A DNA stretch of 64,000 nucleotides from Burkholderia metallica. GTDB taxonomy: Bacteria; Pseudomonadota; Gammaproteobacteria; Burkholderiales; Burkholderiaceae. Below the pieces are notes generated by a model. That model made no database searches. It worked only from the letters and a program-made list of their open reading frames with translations, and was not told the DNA's origin. The number at the start of each line of letters is the position of its first letter. Position 1 is the stretch's first letter. This document shows, one piece after another, positions 53,377-63,376 of this stretch. Position numbers and translations under genes: made by a program. Location of the stretch: NCBI RefSeq assembly GCF_902832845.1, contig NZ_CADFDB010000008.1:335333-399332 (forward strand), in the 5' to 3' direction.

Positions 53377-55140
53377 TTACCTCGCGGCGCCGGTCGAGAC
53401 GGCCGGCGCCGGCATGTCGGGCACCAGCGTGATTTCGACTCGACGATTCCTGGCCCGGCCCGCGGGCGTGGCGTTGTCCGCGATCGGCCGTGTATCGCCG
53501 TAGCCTTGAATCGCGAATTGCGTCGTCGGCATGCCCGATGCATCGACGAGCCAGTCGCGCACGGCGGTCGCGCGGTCGATCGACAGCTTCAGGTTGCGGT
53601 CGGGGCGCCCCTGGTCGTCCGCATAGCCGGCGACGAGCACGCGCTTGCCGGGATGAGCCTTGATCAGTTCGAGCGCATCGACCATCGCGCGCGTGGTGCC
53701 GGGCTTGAGCCTTGCGTTGCCGCTGTCGAACAGCGACATGCTGTCCAGCGTGACGACGGCGGGCGGCGGCGCGGGCGGTTGGTAGGAGGCGATCGCGTCG
53801 TCGAGCACCGGCAGCAGTCGAGCGCCGCGATACGTGCCGAACGACAGTCGGAGCGGCACGCCGATGCGCGCATATCGATCGAGCTGATCGCGGTCCGACG
53901 AAAGGGTTTTGAGCGCATCGCGTTTCGCGGCCTCCTGCGTAGCGGGGAGACGGTTGTAGCGCTCGACGTGGTCGCCGATTCGGGTCATCAGCGCTGCGTT
54001 GTTTGTCGCTGCACCGCAGATGGCGACGGTGGCCGCACAAGCCGCGATCGCGACGACATGCGCGACCGCGGTGACGCGCGGCGATCGCCGCGCGCGGCGC
54101 GGCATCGCGTCGATCAGCGGCTGCGGCAGCGGCCACGGCGCGGGCGATGCCGATAGTACGGCCGGCGCGATGCCCGTGCGCGCGCGGACTTCGCGTTCCC
54201 ATGGCTTGTCGGGGGCCGTCGCCGGACCATGGTCGATCCAGCCGGCGCCGAACAACGGCCAGGGCGACGCAGGCTGGCGACGGTCTGTCAGCGTGTCGAA
54301 CACGATACGGCGAGTCCATCCGATCATGGATGCGATCCCGGCGGCGCGGGCCGCGGCAGCAGGGCTTGCGCCGGCGTGGAGGGCATCGGATTCGGCGGCG
54401 TCGATCGCGGCGTCGAACCGGCGCATGTCCGCGATCGGTGAGCGTGCCGATACGCCATACCATCGGGTTGCCGGTCCCGCCGAAACGGCCGAATCGGAGA
54501 GTCGCTGATAGATCGCGACATAGCCCGGCAGCGACGTGCCGAGCATGCGCGACGTGTCCGCCACTGCCTGCCGGATGACGCGCAGCGTTTGCGACAGCAG
54601 GTCGTCGCTCGCATGAAGTCCCGGCGCGACCGACAACACGATGCAATCGGGCGCATGACCGTTCCGCCACTGGCGGACCGCAACGGCAAGGCGGGGAAGG
54701 TCCTGCGGGCGATCGGCCCGCAACCAGATGGCGCCGTCGCCGACGTGGATGAAACGCGACGGGCTTGCGCCGCGATCGAACATGGCGGGCAGACCGTCCC
54801 CGATGACGAGAACGAGCGGCATGCTGGTGCGCAGCGCGACGGGCAGGTCGGCGGTTGCCGCGCCGAGTTGCGCGATCACGCGCACGTGCCGTTCGCGGGC
54901 CTGCGTCAATCTGCGCGCATGCAACCCGGCGATCAGCGCCGACAGCGCGACGACGATGGCAATCGATCCCCACATGACGTCGCGGTCGACGGGCAACACC
55001 CATCCGATGACGGTAAGCGCCAGAGCGGCCGAGATCGTCACGACCGTGCGCAGCGGGTAGCCGAGTCCCGACAGGGCCGCGCGTGCGGCATCGGCATCGG
55101 CGCGTGTTGCTGCCGACGGGACGGCGGTATCGACGTTCAC
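53377..55140 (-). CDS. T6SS-associated OmpA-domain membrane protein, with an IcmF/TssM-like middle
   Basis: 587 residues from a GTG at 55140 that overlaps the TssL stop. Two membrane helices near 30-75 (TVVTISAALALTVIGWVLPV, MWGSIAIVVALSALIAGLHA) precede a cytoplasmic region that resembles part of TssM but lacks a Walker A (LVLVIGDGLPAMFD at the usual place). A third helix lies near 380-400 (VAHVVAIAACAATVAICGAA). The C-terminal OmpA domain (about 480-580) has VTLDSMSLFDSGNARLKPGTT and VLVAGYADDQGRPDRN. It may anchor the TssL-TssM complex to peptidoglycan, as TagL does. TssM itself is not visible here. Confidence 0.72.
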   Translation of the reverse strand: MNVDTAVPSAATRADADAARAALSGLGYPLRTVVTISAALALTVIGWVLPVDRDVMWGSIAIVVALSALIAGLHARRLTQARERHVRVIAQLGAATADLPVALRTSMPLVLVIGDGLPAMFDRGASPSRFIHVGDGAIWLRADRPQDLPRLAVAVRQWRNGHAPDCIVLSVAPGLHASDDLLSQTLRVIRQAVADTSRMLGTSLPGYVAIYQRLSDSAVSAGPATRWYGVSARSPIADMRRFDAAIDAAESDALHAGASPAAAARAAGIASMIGWTRRIVFDTLTDRRQPASPWPLFGAGWIDHGPATAPDKPWEREVRARTGIAPAVLSASPAPWPLPQPLIDAMPRRARRSPRVTAVAHVVAIAACAATVAICGAATNNAALMTRIGDHVERYNRLPATQEAAKRDALKTLSSDRDQLDRYARIGVPLRLSFGTYRGARLLPVLDDAIASYQPPAPPPAVVTLDSMSLFDSGNARLKPGTTRAMVDALELIKAHPGKRVLVAGYADDQGRPDRNLKLSIDRATAVRDWLVDASGMPTTQFAIQGYGDTRPIADNATPAGRARNRRVEITLVPDMPAPAVSTGAAR

Positions 55141-55892
55141 GGCCGCGTCGCTTGCTGGACGAGTCGTGCCAGTTCCGCGTCGAGGATGCGATCCCACGCG
55201 AACCACACGATGATCGCGATCGCGCACGCGGTTCCCGCAATCGCCCACGGAGACAGGTGTCTGAGCCAATCGATCAGCCGCGTGTTCGAGCGGTCGGTGA
55301 CGAACCCCGGCCGCGCGGCCGGTCGCAACTGATCGATCCGGGCGACCAGCGCAGCGATCAATGCCTGCCGCTTCGCTTCGCCGTCGTGGGCATCCGGCGA
55401 CGGACCCGAGCGGGCGGCGTAACGGCCGCGGAACCCGAGGCCTAGAACGGCCGCATAGCATTCGAGCAGGTCGACGTTCGGCGCGGGTTCGCGCATCCGC
55501 TGCTCGAGGCGCTCGTAAATGCGCGTTCCCGCATCATGCGTGCCGAATCGGTCGACCTGCAGCGGTTGGGACTCCCACTTTCCCTTGTCCGACGCGGAAA
55601 GGTAGCGCAATGCCGCCTCATCGATCAGCCCGCACTGGGCGAGGACGGCGTCGTCCCGGACGTCGGCCGCGACCCCTTGCGCATCGAGCGCCGTGGCGAA
55701 CTGCGCGATGAGCGTGACGCACTGCTGACGCAGGTTCTCCTGGCCGTCGACCTGCCCGCCGTTCGACAGGTGAGTGACGAGCAGCGCGGTATCGCGCAAC
55801 TGCGCCCGTATCGAAGGCCGGGGCGCACGATCGGAGGATGGCTCGCGCGCGAGCAGCGCGGAATCGTGACGGGAGGAGACGATGGCATTCAT
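55137..55892 (-). CDS. tssL: type VI secretion membrane protein TssL (DotU-like)
   Basis: 251 residues from the ATG at 55892, overlapping tssK and the next gene by four bases on each side. The DotU-type cytoplasmic helical domain shows RDDAVLAQCGLIDEAALRYLS and ECYAAVLGLGFRGRYAA. A single C-terminal membrane helix (PWAIAGTACAIAIIVWFAWDRIL) anchors it. It forms the inner-membrane complex with TssM. No peptidoglycan domain of its own; the next gene provides one. Confidence 0.9.
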   Translation of the reverse strand: MNAIVSSRHDSALLAREPSSDRAPRPSIRAQLRDTALLVTHLSNGGQVDGQENLRQQCVTLIAQFATALDAQGVAADVRDDAVLAQCGLIDEAALRYLSASDKGKWESQPLQVDRFGTHDAGTRIYERLEQRMREPAPNVDLLECYAAVLGLGFRGRYAARSGPSPDAHDGEAKRQALIAALVARIDQLRPAARPGFVTDRSNTRLIDWLRHLSPWAIAGTACAIAIIVWFAWDRILDAELARLVQQATRP

Positions 55893-57241
55893 CAGCGCAG
55901 CACCGCATAGAGTTCGATCGACGCGTCCGGAATCGACGCGGGCAGGTAGATCTGGCAAGCGCGTGCGGCCAGCATCCGCGCATGCGCGGCGTCATGCGCG
56001 TCGAGCGCGAAGTAGTGGTTGTCCAGCCGGACGGGAATGGCACCGGGCACGCGCTGCACGGCCTTGAGCGGAATACCGGCCACCGCGGAGTTGACGATGT
56101 GCTCGACGTCGTCCGGCGCACCGATCTTGCACAGGCGCGGGAACTGCTCGACCAGATCGAACGCCGGCAATGCTGCGTTGACGGACAGGTACCAGTCCGC
56201 TGCGCCTTCGACGATCCGCTCGTCGCGGAACTGGCCGACCCACGTTGTGGTTGCCGTGTGCGAAAGCCCGATCGACACGACCCGCGACGGAATGATCGCG
56301 TCGAGCAGATCGCGGATCAGCGATTCGAGCGTCGCGAAGACGCCGTGTGCGGCGGCATGGTCGTAGGGCGGGATGTCGGTCAGCGGTACGCGCGTGGAGA
56401 ACGTGATCAACGATCCCGCCAGCTCGGCGAGTACCAGGTAAAGGCGATCCGTGGGCTGCGCCGGATGCGACGCGAGGAAGCGCAGTTGCGGCCACGCCTG
56501 ATGGATGCAGTGCAGCAGCCAGAAGAGCTGGACGTCGGCGATACCGTATTCGGCGACCTGCTCGATCCGTTCGCTGCGCCGCGCGCCGAGAAGCGCGCTT
56601 TTGGCGGCGAGGATATCCGCAAGCCGATGGATGCGCTCGATATGCAGCGGATGGCCCGACAGCGACAGACAGGGCGGCACGTATCCGCGATCGACCTGGA
56701 ACTGGCCGCTCGTCGTGCGCGTCAGGCGGGCGATTGCGCATGTCGTATCGTCTGCGTGCGATTCATGGCCGTACAGCAACCTGACCGCATGGCGTTCGGC
56801 GGCGATCTCGGCTTCCGCCGTTCCGTTCAGGTCCGTCACCTTGACGAATTCGCGGTACGCGCGACGCGGGCGGGCCAGTGCCGTTTCGTCGAAACGGCAG
56901 TTGCTGCCGTTTGCGTCGGGCAGCGCGAGTGCGGCGAGCACGTCGACGGTCTGGGCATCGGCCGGAAACTCGCGGGCGAGGTCGCGCGCCGGCGGCAACG
57001 CATCGGCGACGGTCGTGTCGACCGGCGTGCCGTCGGGGAAGCGCAGTTGCAGCCGGGTGAGCTTCAGGCGTCCGGAAGACAGTGCCTCCTCGTCGATCTC
57101 GACGCTCAGTGTTCCCCATGGCGATACGGACAATGCCGACGCCAGTTGTTGCAGCGCGAACCCGTTCCAGCGGTCCTGCTGCTGGAAGTGCTGCTGCGTG
57201 AGAATCAGCCCTTCATGCCAGAGCGGCTTTTCGATCCGCAT
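55892..57241 (-). CDS. tssK: type VI secretion baseplate protein TssK
   Basis: 449 residues, starting MRIEKPLWHEGLILTQQHFQQQDRWNGFALQQLASAL, which is the standard TssK start. It connects the baseplate to the membrane complex. It is the first gene of the minus-strand operon and faces the 570-bp AT-rich promoter region. The length is normal (about 445). Confidence 0.95.
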   Translation of the reverse strand: MRIEKPLWHEGLILTQQHFQQQDRWNGFALQQLASALSVSPWGTLSVEIDEEALSSGRLKLTRLQLRFPDGTPVDTTVADALPPARDLAREFPADAQTVDVLAALALPDANGSNCRFDETALARPRRAYREFVKVTDLNGTAEAEIAAERHAVRLLYGHESHADDTTCAIARLTRTTSGQFQVDRGYVPPCLSLSGHPLHIERIHRLADILAAKSALLGARRSERIEQVAEYGIADVQLFWLLHCIHQAWPQLRFLASHPAQPTDRLYLVLAELAGSLITFSTRVPLTDIPPYDHAAAHGVFATLESLIRDLLDAIIPSRVVSIGLSHTATTTWVGQFRDERIVEGAADWYLSVNAALPAFDLVEQFPRLCKIGAPDDVEHIVNSAVAGIPLKAVQRVPGAIPVRLDNHYFALDAHDAAHARMLAARACQIYLPASIPDASIELYAVLR

Positions 57242-57815
57242 GGTGTGGTCAATATCGATTTGGAATTATGAGGCGCCGATTCTAACCATCGTTTTCCGAT
57301 TTCGTATACCCCGCAATTAGATGAATTGTTGACAAATGTGTCATTTATATCGAGATATGATTGGATTCAATGGTTTGGATTTTGAGGGCGATCTTATTTC
57401 CTGGTTCGTGGATTTGTGATGCGTTGCTTTATTGAGGTTTTGGTGATCTTGTGTGTTGATTTTTGTGTATAAAAATCAGTGGGTTGGGCGGGGTTTTTGG
57501 TTATTTGAGATTGACTTTGGATCTGGGGAGATGTCGGTGTGATGAGGTCTGGACGGTTTTCCGTATTCGTACTTGTATTATTTTCAGTCTCGAATTGGTG
57601 ATTGAGGATCGATTTCAGATTTGGGTGGTTTACTTCATGTGAAAGTGCGTGATATTTTCTGCCGGCTGAATCGGATGCCGTGCCGCGAATATCCGAATCG
57701 GTCGTCCGTCAATACGTGCTGCGCGATTGAGCAAGGGTGACGCGAACGACAGCGCACCGGTAGTTGCGGGTGCACATCGCGGAGTCTTCAAGCTTCCTTG
57801 GATAAGGAGAACGAA
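57242..57815. other. AT-rich divergent promoter region of the T6SS, about 570 bp
   Basis: It separates the two divergent T6SS operons (tssK, minus; tssB, plus). The stretch 57280-57640 is strikingly T-rich for this genome and has runs such as TTTTGTGTATAAAAATCAG. No gene or perfect operator is seen. It probably holds the promoters for both operons and sites for a silencer of H-NS/MvaT type. Confidence 0.65.
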
Positions 57816-58328
57816 TTGGATAGCTTTCAGCGAGAGATCCCGAAGAGCCGGGTGTCGATCACCCTTGATCTGCATACGGGCGGGGCGCAAAAGAAGGTCG
57901 AGCTGCCGCTGAAGCTGCTGGTGGCGGGCGACTTCAGCGCCGGCCGGGAGCAGGCGCCGCTTGCCGAGCGGAAGAAAGTGAACATCGACAAGAACAACTT
58001 CGATGCCGTGCTGGCCGATTACGCACCGGATCTCAAGATCGCTGCGGACAACACGCTGGCCGGCGACGGCTCGGAGTTGCCCGTCAACCTGTCGTTCCGG
58101 TCGATCAAGGATTTCGAGCCCGAGCAGGTCGCGCGCCAGATTCCCGAGCTTCAGGGGTTGCTTGCGATGCGCAATCTGCTGCGCGACCTCAAATCGAATC
58201 TGCTCGACAACGGCATGTTCCGCCGCGAGTTCGAGAAGGTGCTGAAGGACGAACGCCTGTCCGCGAAGCTCCGTGGCGAACTCGCGCAGATCGCGACTGC
58301 CGCGACGCAGCCGGAAGGGCATGCGTGA
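57816..58328 (+). CDS. tssB: type VI secretion sheath protein TssB
   Basis: 170 residues from a TTG at 57816, six bases after AAGGAG; the TTG at 57798 in the same frame has no such site. The sequence MDSFQREIPKSRVSITLDLHTGGAQKKVELPLKLLVAGDFSAG is characteristic of TssB (VipA). It forms the contractile sheath with TssC. It is the first gene of the plus-strand operon. Confidence 0.95.
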   Translation: MDSFQREIPKSRVSITLDLHTGGAQKKVELPLKLLVAGDFSAGREQAPLAERKKVNIDKNNFDAVLADYAPDLKIAADNTLAGDGSELPVNLSFRSIKDFEPEQVARQIPELQGLLAMRNLLRDLKSNLLDNGMFRREFEKVLKDERLSAKLRGELAQIATAATQPEGHA

Positions 58329-58401
58329 GCGACGCCAGGCAAAGCGCGCGTTCAGCGCATTTCGCAACATCGTAGCGATTCGATCGCAGACAGGACCCGA
58401 C

Positions 58402-59952
58402 ATGAAACCCACCGAAACGCAGCAGGCCGGCGCGACCGAGACCGTCGTGCTGGACGCCCCGCACGGGGATATCGACAGCGTCTATGCGTCGCTGTGCAGC
58501 AAGATCAACCTGAAGCCCGTCAACGAAGCACGCCCGCTCGAGGCGTTCCGCGACAACGACATGCTGTCCGAGGCGTCGGCCGACGAACGCATCGCGCGCG
58601 GGATGGGCGCGTTCCTCGAACTCGTCGCAAAGGCGAGCCAGCCGGTCGACCGGCTGGACAAGTCGTTGCTCGATTTCCATATCGGCCAGATCGACCGGCA
58701 GATCGGCCGTCAGCTCGATGCGGTGATGCACGCGCCGGAATTCCAGGCGCTCGAAGCGCGCTGGCGTGGCCTGAAGATGCTCGTGAGCCGGACCGATTTC
58801 CGCAAGAACGCACGCATCGAGGTGCTGGACGTGTCGAAGGACGCGCTGCAGCGCGACTTCGAGGACACCCCCGAACTGATCCAGAGCGGCCTGTATCGGC
58901 TGACGTACATCGAGGAGTACGACACGCCGGGCGGCCAGCCGATCAGCGCAATGATCAGCGATTTCGAATTTGCCCATTCGCCGATGGATGTCGCGCTGCT
59001 GCGGAACATCTCGAAGGTGGCCGCCGCCGCGCACATGCCGTTCATCGGTTCGGTCGGGCCGGCGTTCTTCGGCAAGCAATCGATGGAGGAAGTGGCGGCG
59101 ATCCAGGACATCGGCAACTACTTCGATCGCGCCGAATACATCAAGTGGAAGAGCTTCCGCGATACCGACGACGCACGTTACGTCGGCCTGACGATGCCGC
59201 GCGTGCTCGGCCGTCTGCCATACGGCAAGGATACGGCGCCGGTGCGGGCGTTCAACTACGAGGAAGCCGTCAAGGGCCCCGACCACGACAAGTACCTGTG
59301 GATGAATGCGTCATTTGCGTTCGCGGCGAACATGGTGCGCAGCTTCGTCAGCAATGGCTGGTGCGTGCAGATTCGCGGGCCGCAGGCGGGCGGCAAGGTC
59401 GAGGATCTGCCGGTCCACCTGTACGACCTCGGCACCGGCTACCAGCCGAAGATTCCGACCGAGGTGCTGATCCCCGAAACGCGCGAATTCGAGTTCGCGA
59501 ATCTCGGTTTCATCCCGTTGTCGTTCTACAAGAACCACGATTTCGCATGCTTCTTCTCGGCGAGTTCGGCGCAGAAACCGGCGCTGTACGAGACCAAGGA
59601 AGCGACCGCGAACAGCCGCATCAATGCGCGGCTGCCGTACATCTTCCTGCTGTCGCGTATCGCGCACTACCTGAAGCTGATCCAGCGCGAGAACATCGGC
59701 ACGACCAAGGATCGCCGTCTGCTCGAACTCGAACTGAACGGCTGGATCAAGGGGCTCGTGACCGAGATGAAGGATCCGGGCGACGAGCTGCAGGCGTCGC
59801 ATCCGCTGCGCGAGGCCAGGGTGACGGTCGAGGACATCGACGACAACCCGGGCTTCTTCCGGATCAAGCTGTTTATCGTCCCGCACTTCCAGGTCGAGGG
59901 GATGGATATCGGACTGTCGCTCGTATCGCAGATGCCGAAGGCCAAGAACTGA
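58402..59952 (+). CDS. tssC: type VI secretion sheath protein TssC
   Basis: 516 residues from the ATG at 58402. It has the VipB-type core: DKSLLDFHIGQIDRQIGRQLDAVMHAPEFQALEARWRGLKMLV, LIQSGLYRLTYIEEYDTPGGQPISAMISDFEF, and the C-terminal part ending LSLVSQMPKAKN. It is the large subunit of the contractile sheath and the target of ClpV. Length slightly above average (about 495), with a longer N-terminus. Confidence 0.95.
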   Translation: MKPTETQQAGATETVVLDAPHGDIDSVYASLCSKINLKPVNEARPLEAFRDNDMLSEASADERIARGMGAFLELVAKASQPVDRLDKSLLDFHIGQIDRQIGRQLDAVMHAPEFQALEARWRGLKMLVSRTDFRKNARIEVLDVSKDALQRDFEDTPELIQSGLYRLTYIEEYDTPGGQPISAMISDFEFAHSPMDVALLRNISKVAAAAHMPFIGSVGPAFFGKQSMEEVAAIQDIGNYFDRAEYIKWKSFRDTDDARYVGLTMPRVLGRLPYGKDTAPVRAFNYEEAVKGPDHDKYLWMNASFAFAANMVRSFVSNGWCVQIRGPQAGGKVEDLPVHLYDLGTGYQPKIPTEVLIPETREFEFANLGFIPLSFYKNHDFACFFSASSAQKPALYETKEATANSRINARLPYIFLLSRIAHYLKLIQRENIGTTKDRRLLELELNGWIKGLVTEMKDPGDELQASHPLREARVTVEDIDDNPGFFRIKLFIVPHFQVEGMDIGLSLVSQMPKAKN

Positions 59953-60032
59953 TCCGACGTTCGTGTGCGAGCCGCCGGGGCGTCGATGGTTGCCCCGGCG
60001 GAGCAGCACGCGTCGTGCGACTGGGAGAATCC

Positions 60033-62384
60033 ATGTCGATGATTTTGCCTACGCAGGCTTATGAACTGAAGCTGGCGCCGCATCCGGCACCGTTCTCGAT
60101 CGTGAAGTTCACGGGGCTGGACCGCGTGAGCCAGCTTTACCGGTATGAGATCGAATTCACAAGCCCGGCGGCGGGGATTCCGATGGATCAGGTGCTGGGC
60201 CGGCCGGCGAAATTCAGTGCCGATCCGATCGACCCGAACATGGATTACCTGCGGAAGATGTTCGGGGAGAACGCGGCGCAGTTCAGTGCGAAGCCTGCGG
60301 CGTATATGGTTCACGGCGTGATCACGCAGTTCGACGAGTTGGAGACGTCGGCGGATGAAACGCGCTACCGGGTCGTGCTCGAGCCGACGCTGGCCGATCT
60401 CGATCGTGGTGTGACCAGCCGGCTGTTTCAGAAGCAGTCGGTCGAGGAGATCGTGACCGGTACGCTTCGGCATTACGGGTATCGCGCGGGTGTCGATTTC
60501 CAGTTTCAGTTGCGCGGGCAGTACAAGCGTCGCGAGTACGTGACGCAGTATCACGAGACGACGTTCGCCTTCATCCGGCGCATTTGCGCGGAAGAGGGAA
60601 TCTGGTTTCGCTGGGAGCAGAAGAAGGATCGCGCCGTGGTCGTGTTCGGCGACGATCTGGATGCGTATGCGCGCAAGCAGCGCACGGTGCCGTATCGGCG
60701 TGACTCGGGGTTGGAGAGCGCCGGGGCCGACGCGATCAAGACACTCGGGCGCGAGACGAAGCGTGTGCCGGAGGCGGTGCGGCTGCATGACTACAACCAT
60801 CGGCAGGCCGAGGTGTCGTTGCTGGTCGAGGAAAACACAGCGCGTGACGACAAGACGACGAACGCCGTCGATTATCGCTGGGGCGAGCATTACGAGACGC
60901 CCGACGAGGGTAAGCAGGTCGCCCGGTTGCGGCACGAAGCCTATCTGGCCGAGCAGATCACGTTCAAGGGGACGGGTAATCCGTTCTGGCTCGAAGCCGG
61001 TGAGGTGATGCGGATTGAGCCGAAGCCGGCCGATGCGAAGCATGGGGTGTTCGTGACGTCGGTCGAGTCACACGGCGGGCGGAACGAGTCGTACTGGGTG
61101 GCGTTCGAGGGGATTCCGTCGGATCGCGTGTGGCGTACGCCGATGGCTTCGGTGTCGCGGCCGGTGGTTGACGGGATTCTGCCGGCGCGCGTTACGTCGC
61201 CGGGGAATTACAAGTATGCGTATCTGACCGAGCAGGGCTGGTACGTGATCAAGCTGCCGTTCGATCTCGATGAATGGAGCCCGGGTGGGACGAGTCGGCC
61301 GGTGCGGTTTGCGAAGCCTTATATCGGCGACAACTACGGACATCACTTTCCGCTGATCGACGGGGCGGAGGTGGCGATCGTTCATACCGACGGCGATCCG
61401 AACCGGCCGGTGATCATCGGGGCGATGCATGACAGCGTGCATCCGGATCTGGTGAACAACCTGAACCATACGCGGAATCTTATTCGTACGGCGGCGCGGA
61501 ATGAGTTGCGGATGGAGGATAAGGAGGGCGTCGAGCATATTCATCTCACGACGCCGACTCAGACCAGTGAGCTGAATCTGGGGCACATGGTGGACGATGG
61601 CCGTAACGAACGCGGTCAAGGGGCCGAGTTACGGACGGACGGGCATCTTGCGGCGCGCGGCCCGAAGGGCTTGCTGTTGAGTACCGAAGCGCAGGCCGCC
61701 GCCTCGGGGCATCAACTCGACATGAAAGAGGCGCAGGAGCAGTTGCTGCGGGCGATTGATCGCATGGAGTCACTTTCCGAGGCGGTACGGGCGGCGGAGG
61801 CGACCGTCTCCGAGTTGCAGCAACAGAAGTCATTCTATGCGGAAGCACTGGATGGCTTGAAGCGTTCGGCGATTCTTGCGAGTGCACCATCAGGTATCGG
61901 GCTCACGTCCGGGGAGCATTTACAGGTCAATGCCGACCGGAACTTGATCGCGACGGCGGGCGGGAATTTCGACGTCGGGATCATGCGGAGCTTCACCGTC
62001 GCGGCGGGAAGGCAGGTATCGCTCTTCGCGCAAGCACAGGGGGTACGGGTCACTGCGGCTAAAAAGGATGTCGTCGTCCAGGCCCGCACGGGTGCGATGG
62101 CGTTGTCGGCGTCGAAGGACATGAACTTCACCAGTAGCGATGGTGCGATTCTCGCGGCCTCGCGCGGAGCGTTGACGCTGACAAGCGGTGGCGCCTATCT
62201 CAAGATCGATGGCGGCAACATCGAACTCGGATGCCCGGGAGATATCACGCTCAAGTGCGGAAATTTCCACTGGACCGGTCCTGCTTCGCTTTCGACTCCT
62301 CTGCCGAGTATGCCCATCGGGCCATGCAAGGAGTGCTTGCTTGATGCACACCGTGGTGTCGAAGCGATGACGGAGGTCGCCTGA
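60033..62384 (+). CDS. vgrG: type VI secretion spike protein VgrG
   Basis: 783 residues from the ATG at 60033, after GGGAG. The gp27-like base (YELKLAPHPAPFSIVKFTGLDRVSQLYRYEIEF) and the gp5-like OB domain and needle (VHTDGDPNRPVIIGAMHDSVHP) are present. It continues with DUF2345 (LNLGHMVDDGRNERG to the end). It is the puncturing tip of the T6SS. It is followed without a gap by a DUF4123 adaptor gene (overlap by one base), the usual layout for loading an effector. Confidence 0.95.
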   Translation: MSMILPTQAYELKLAPHPAPFSIVKFTGLDRVSQLYRYEIEFTSPAAGIPMDQVLGRPAKFSADPIDPNMDYLRKMFGENAAQFSAKPAAYMVHGVITQFDELETSADETRYRVVLEPTLADLDRGVTSRLFQKQSVEEIVTGTLRHYGYRAGVDFQFQLRGQYKRREYVTQYHETTFAFIRRICAEEGIWFRWEQKKDRAVVVFGDDLDAYARKQRTVPYRRDSGLESAGADAIKTLGRETKRVPEAVRLHDYNHRQAEVSLLVEENTARDDKTTNAVDYRWGEHYETPDEGKQVARLRHEAYLAEQITFKGTGNPFWLEAGEVMRIEPKPADAKHGVFVTSVESHGGRNESYWVAFEGIPSDRVWRTPMASVSRPVVDGILPARVTSPGNYKYAYLTEQGWYVIKLPFDLDEWSPGGTSRPVRFAKPYIGDNYGHHFPLIDGAEVAIVHTDGDPNRPVIIGAMHDSVHPDLVNNLNHTRNLIRTAARNELRMEDKEGVEHIHLTTPTQTSELNLGHMVDDGRNERGQGAELRTDGHLAARGPKGLLLSTEAQAAASGHQLDMKEAQEQLLRAIDRMESLSEAVRAAEATVSELQQQKSFYAEALDGLKRSAILASAPSGIGLTSGEHLQVNADRNLIATAGGNFDVGIMRSFTVAAGRQVSLFAQAQGVRVTAAKKDVVVQARTGAMALSASKDMNFTSSDGAILAASRGALTLTSGGAYLKIDGGNIELGCPGDITLKCGNFHWTGPASLSTPLPSMPIGPCKECLLDAHRGVEAMTEVA

Positions 62385-63376
62385 TGACCGGAACCGGGCT
62401 TGAGAAGCCAACCAGTGACTTGGACGCGGCATGGGACGCGTGGCGTGATCGATTGTTGGCGCAATTCGAAGCGTTCGATGCAGAGCGCGTTTCGGCGCAC
62501 CTGTACATACTTGCCGATGCGCGCGCCAATCCGGACGTCGACAAACTGCTGGCTAACGTCCCTCGGCTTGAATGGCGGTCACTGTGGGATGGCACCGTTC
62601 TCGAGTCCTATACGGACATTGCCCCCTATCTGATTGCGATCGATCGCTTCGCATTTGATGATCCGCGCGATCTACAGAGTCGGCTTGTCCGGCGGCTCTG
62701 GAGGGAGTCGAGCGGACTGCACATGCTGACGTGGATATGGTCTTCGTTTCCGATTCGGTCTCTGGTCGAGCATTTCCGATCGTTCTGCCGTTACTCGACG
62801 CCAGACAAGCGCGCGTACTTCCTGCATTTCTATGACAACCGGATTCTTGCACGGTTACGGGCAGTTTGGAGCGCGGAACAGGCTCGGACATTTCTCGCAC
62901 CATGTGCCGAGATCTGGTATCGCGAGCGTGAATTGAACGAGGTCGTCTGGCCCAACGATGCGGGTGTGGTCGATGCGGTCGTCGAGGGAGAGCAGGTGAT
63001 GACAATTGAGCAGCATATGGCGTTGCTGCATCTCGGTCGTGCCGACAAGCTCGCGATGCAGTTGCGCATGATGTATGGAGCGATGCTCGACGATTTCACG
63101 GAATTGACGCTTTATCAGTGTGTTTCCGAACAACTGGAACGTGCGCGTCGATACCGTATTGCCGACGATGACGACCTGTTGAACTACGTCTCAAAGGGCG
63201 TCGTCATTTCGCCGCGATTCGATGAGCATCCGGTGATTCGTGAGCGGTTGGCGCATGCGATGTGCGGCGAGCGGACGTTCGGAGACGCGTTGAGTCGTAT
63301 CGACGCCGATGTCTTGCGGGAGGCGACACGCGCGACTTCGGAGTCCGGGAATGATGGAGAGGTCTCGCATGATTAG
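62384..63376 (+). CDS. DUF4123-family T6SS adaptor (Tap-like chaperone)
   Basis: 330 residues, start sharing one base with the vgrG stop. It begins with a DUF4123-type domain: HLYILADARANPDVDKLLANVPRLEWRSLWDGTVLESYTDIAPYLIAID. The C-terminal half is mainly helical, with LLHLGRADKLAMQLRMMYG, and ends at a variable acidic tail. DUF4123 proteins bind an effector and load it onto VgrG. The codon use is less GC-rich than the tss genes, as is common in effector modules. The effector itself is probably further to the right. Confidence 0.85.
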   Translation: MTGTGLEKPTSDLDAAWDAWRDRLLAQFEAFDAERVSAHLYILADARANPDVDKLLANVPRLEWRSLWDGTVLESYTDIAPYLIAIDRFAFDDPRDLQSRLVRRLWRESSGLHMLTWIWSSFPIRSLVEHFRSFCRYSTPDKRAYFLHFYDNRILARLRAVWSAEQARTFLAPCAEIWYRERELNEVVWPNDAGVVDAVVEGEQVMTIEQHMALLHLGRADKLAMQLRMMYGAMLDDFTELTLYQCVSEQLERARRYRIADDDDLLNYVSKGVVISPRFDEHPVIRERLAHAMCGERTFGDALSRIDADVLREATRATSESGNDGEVSHD

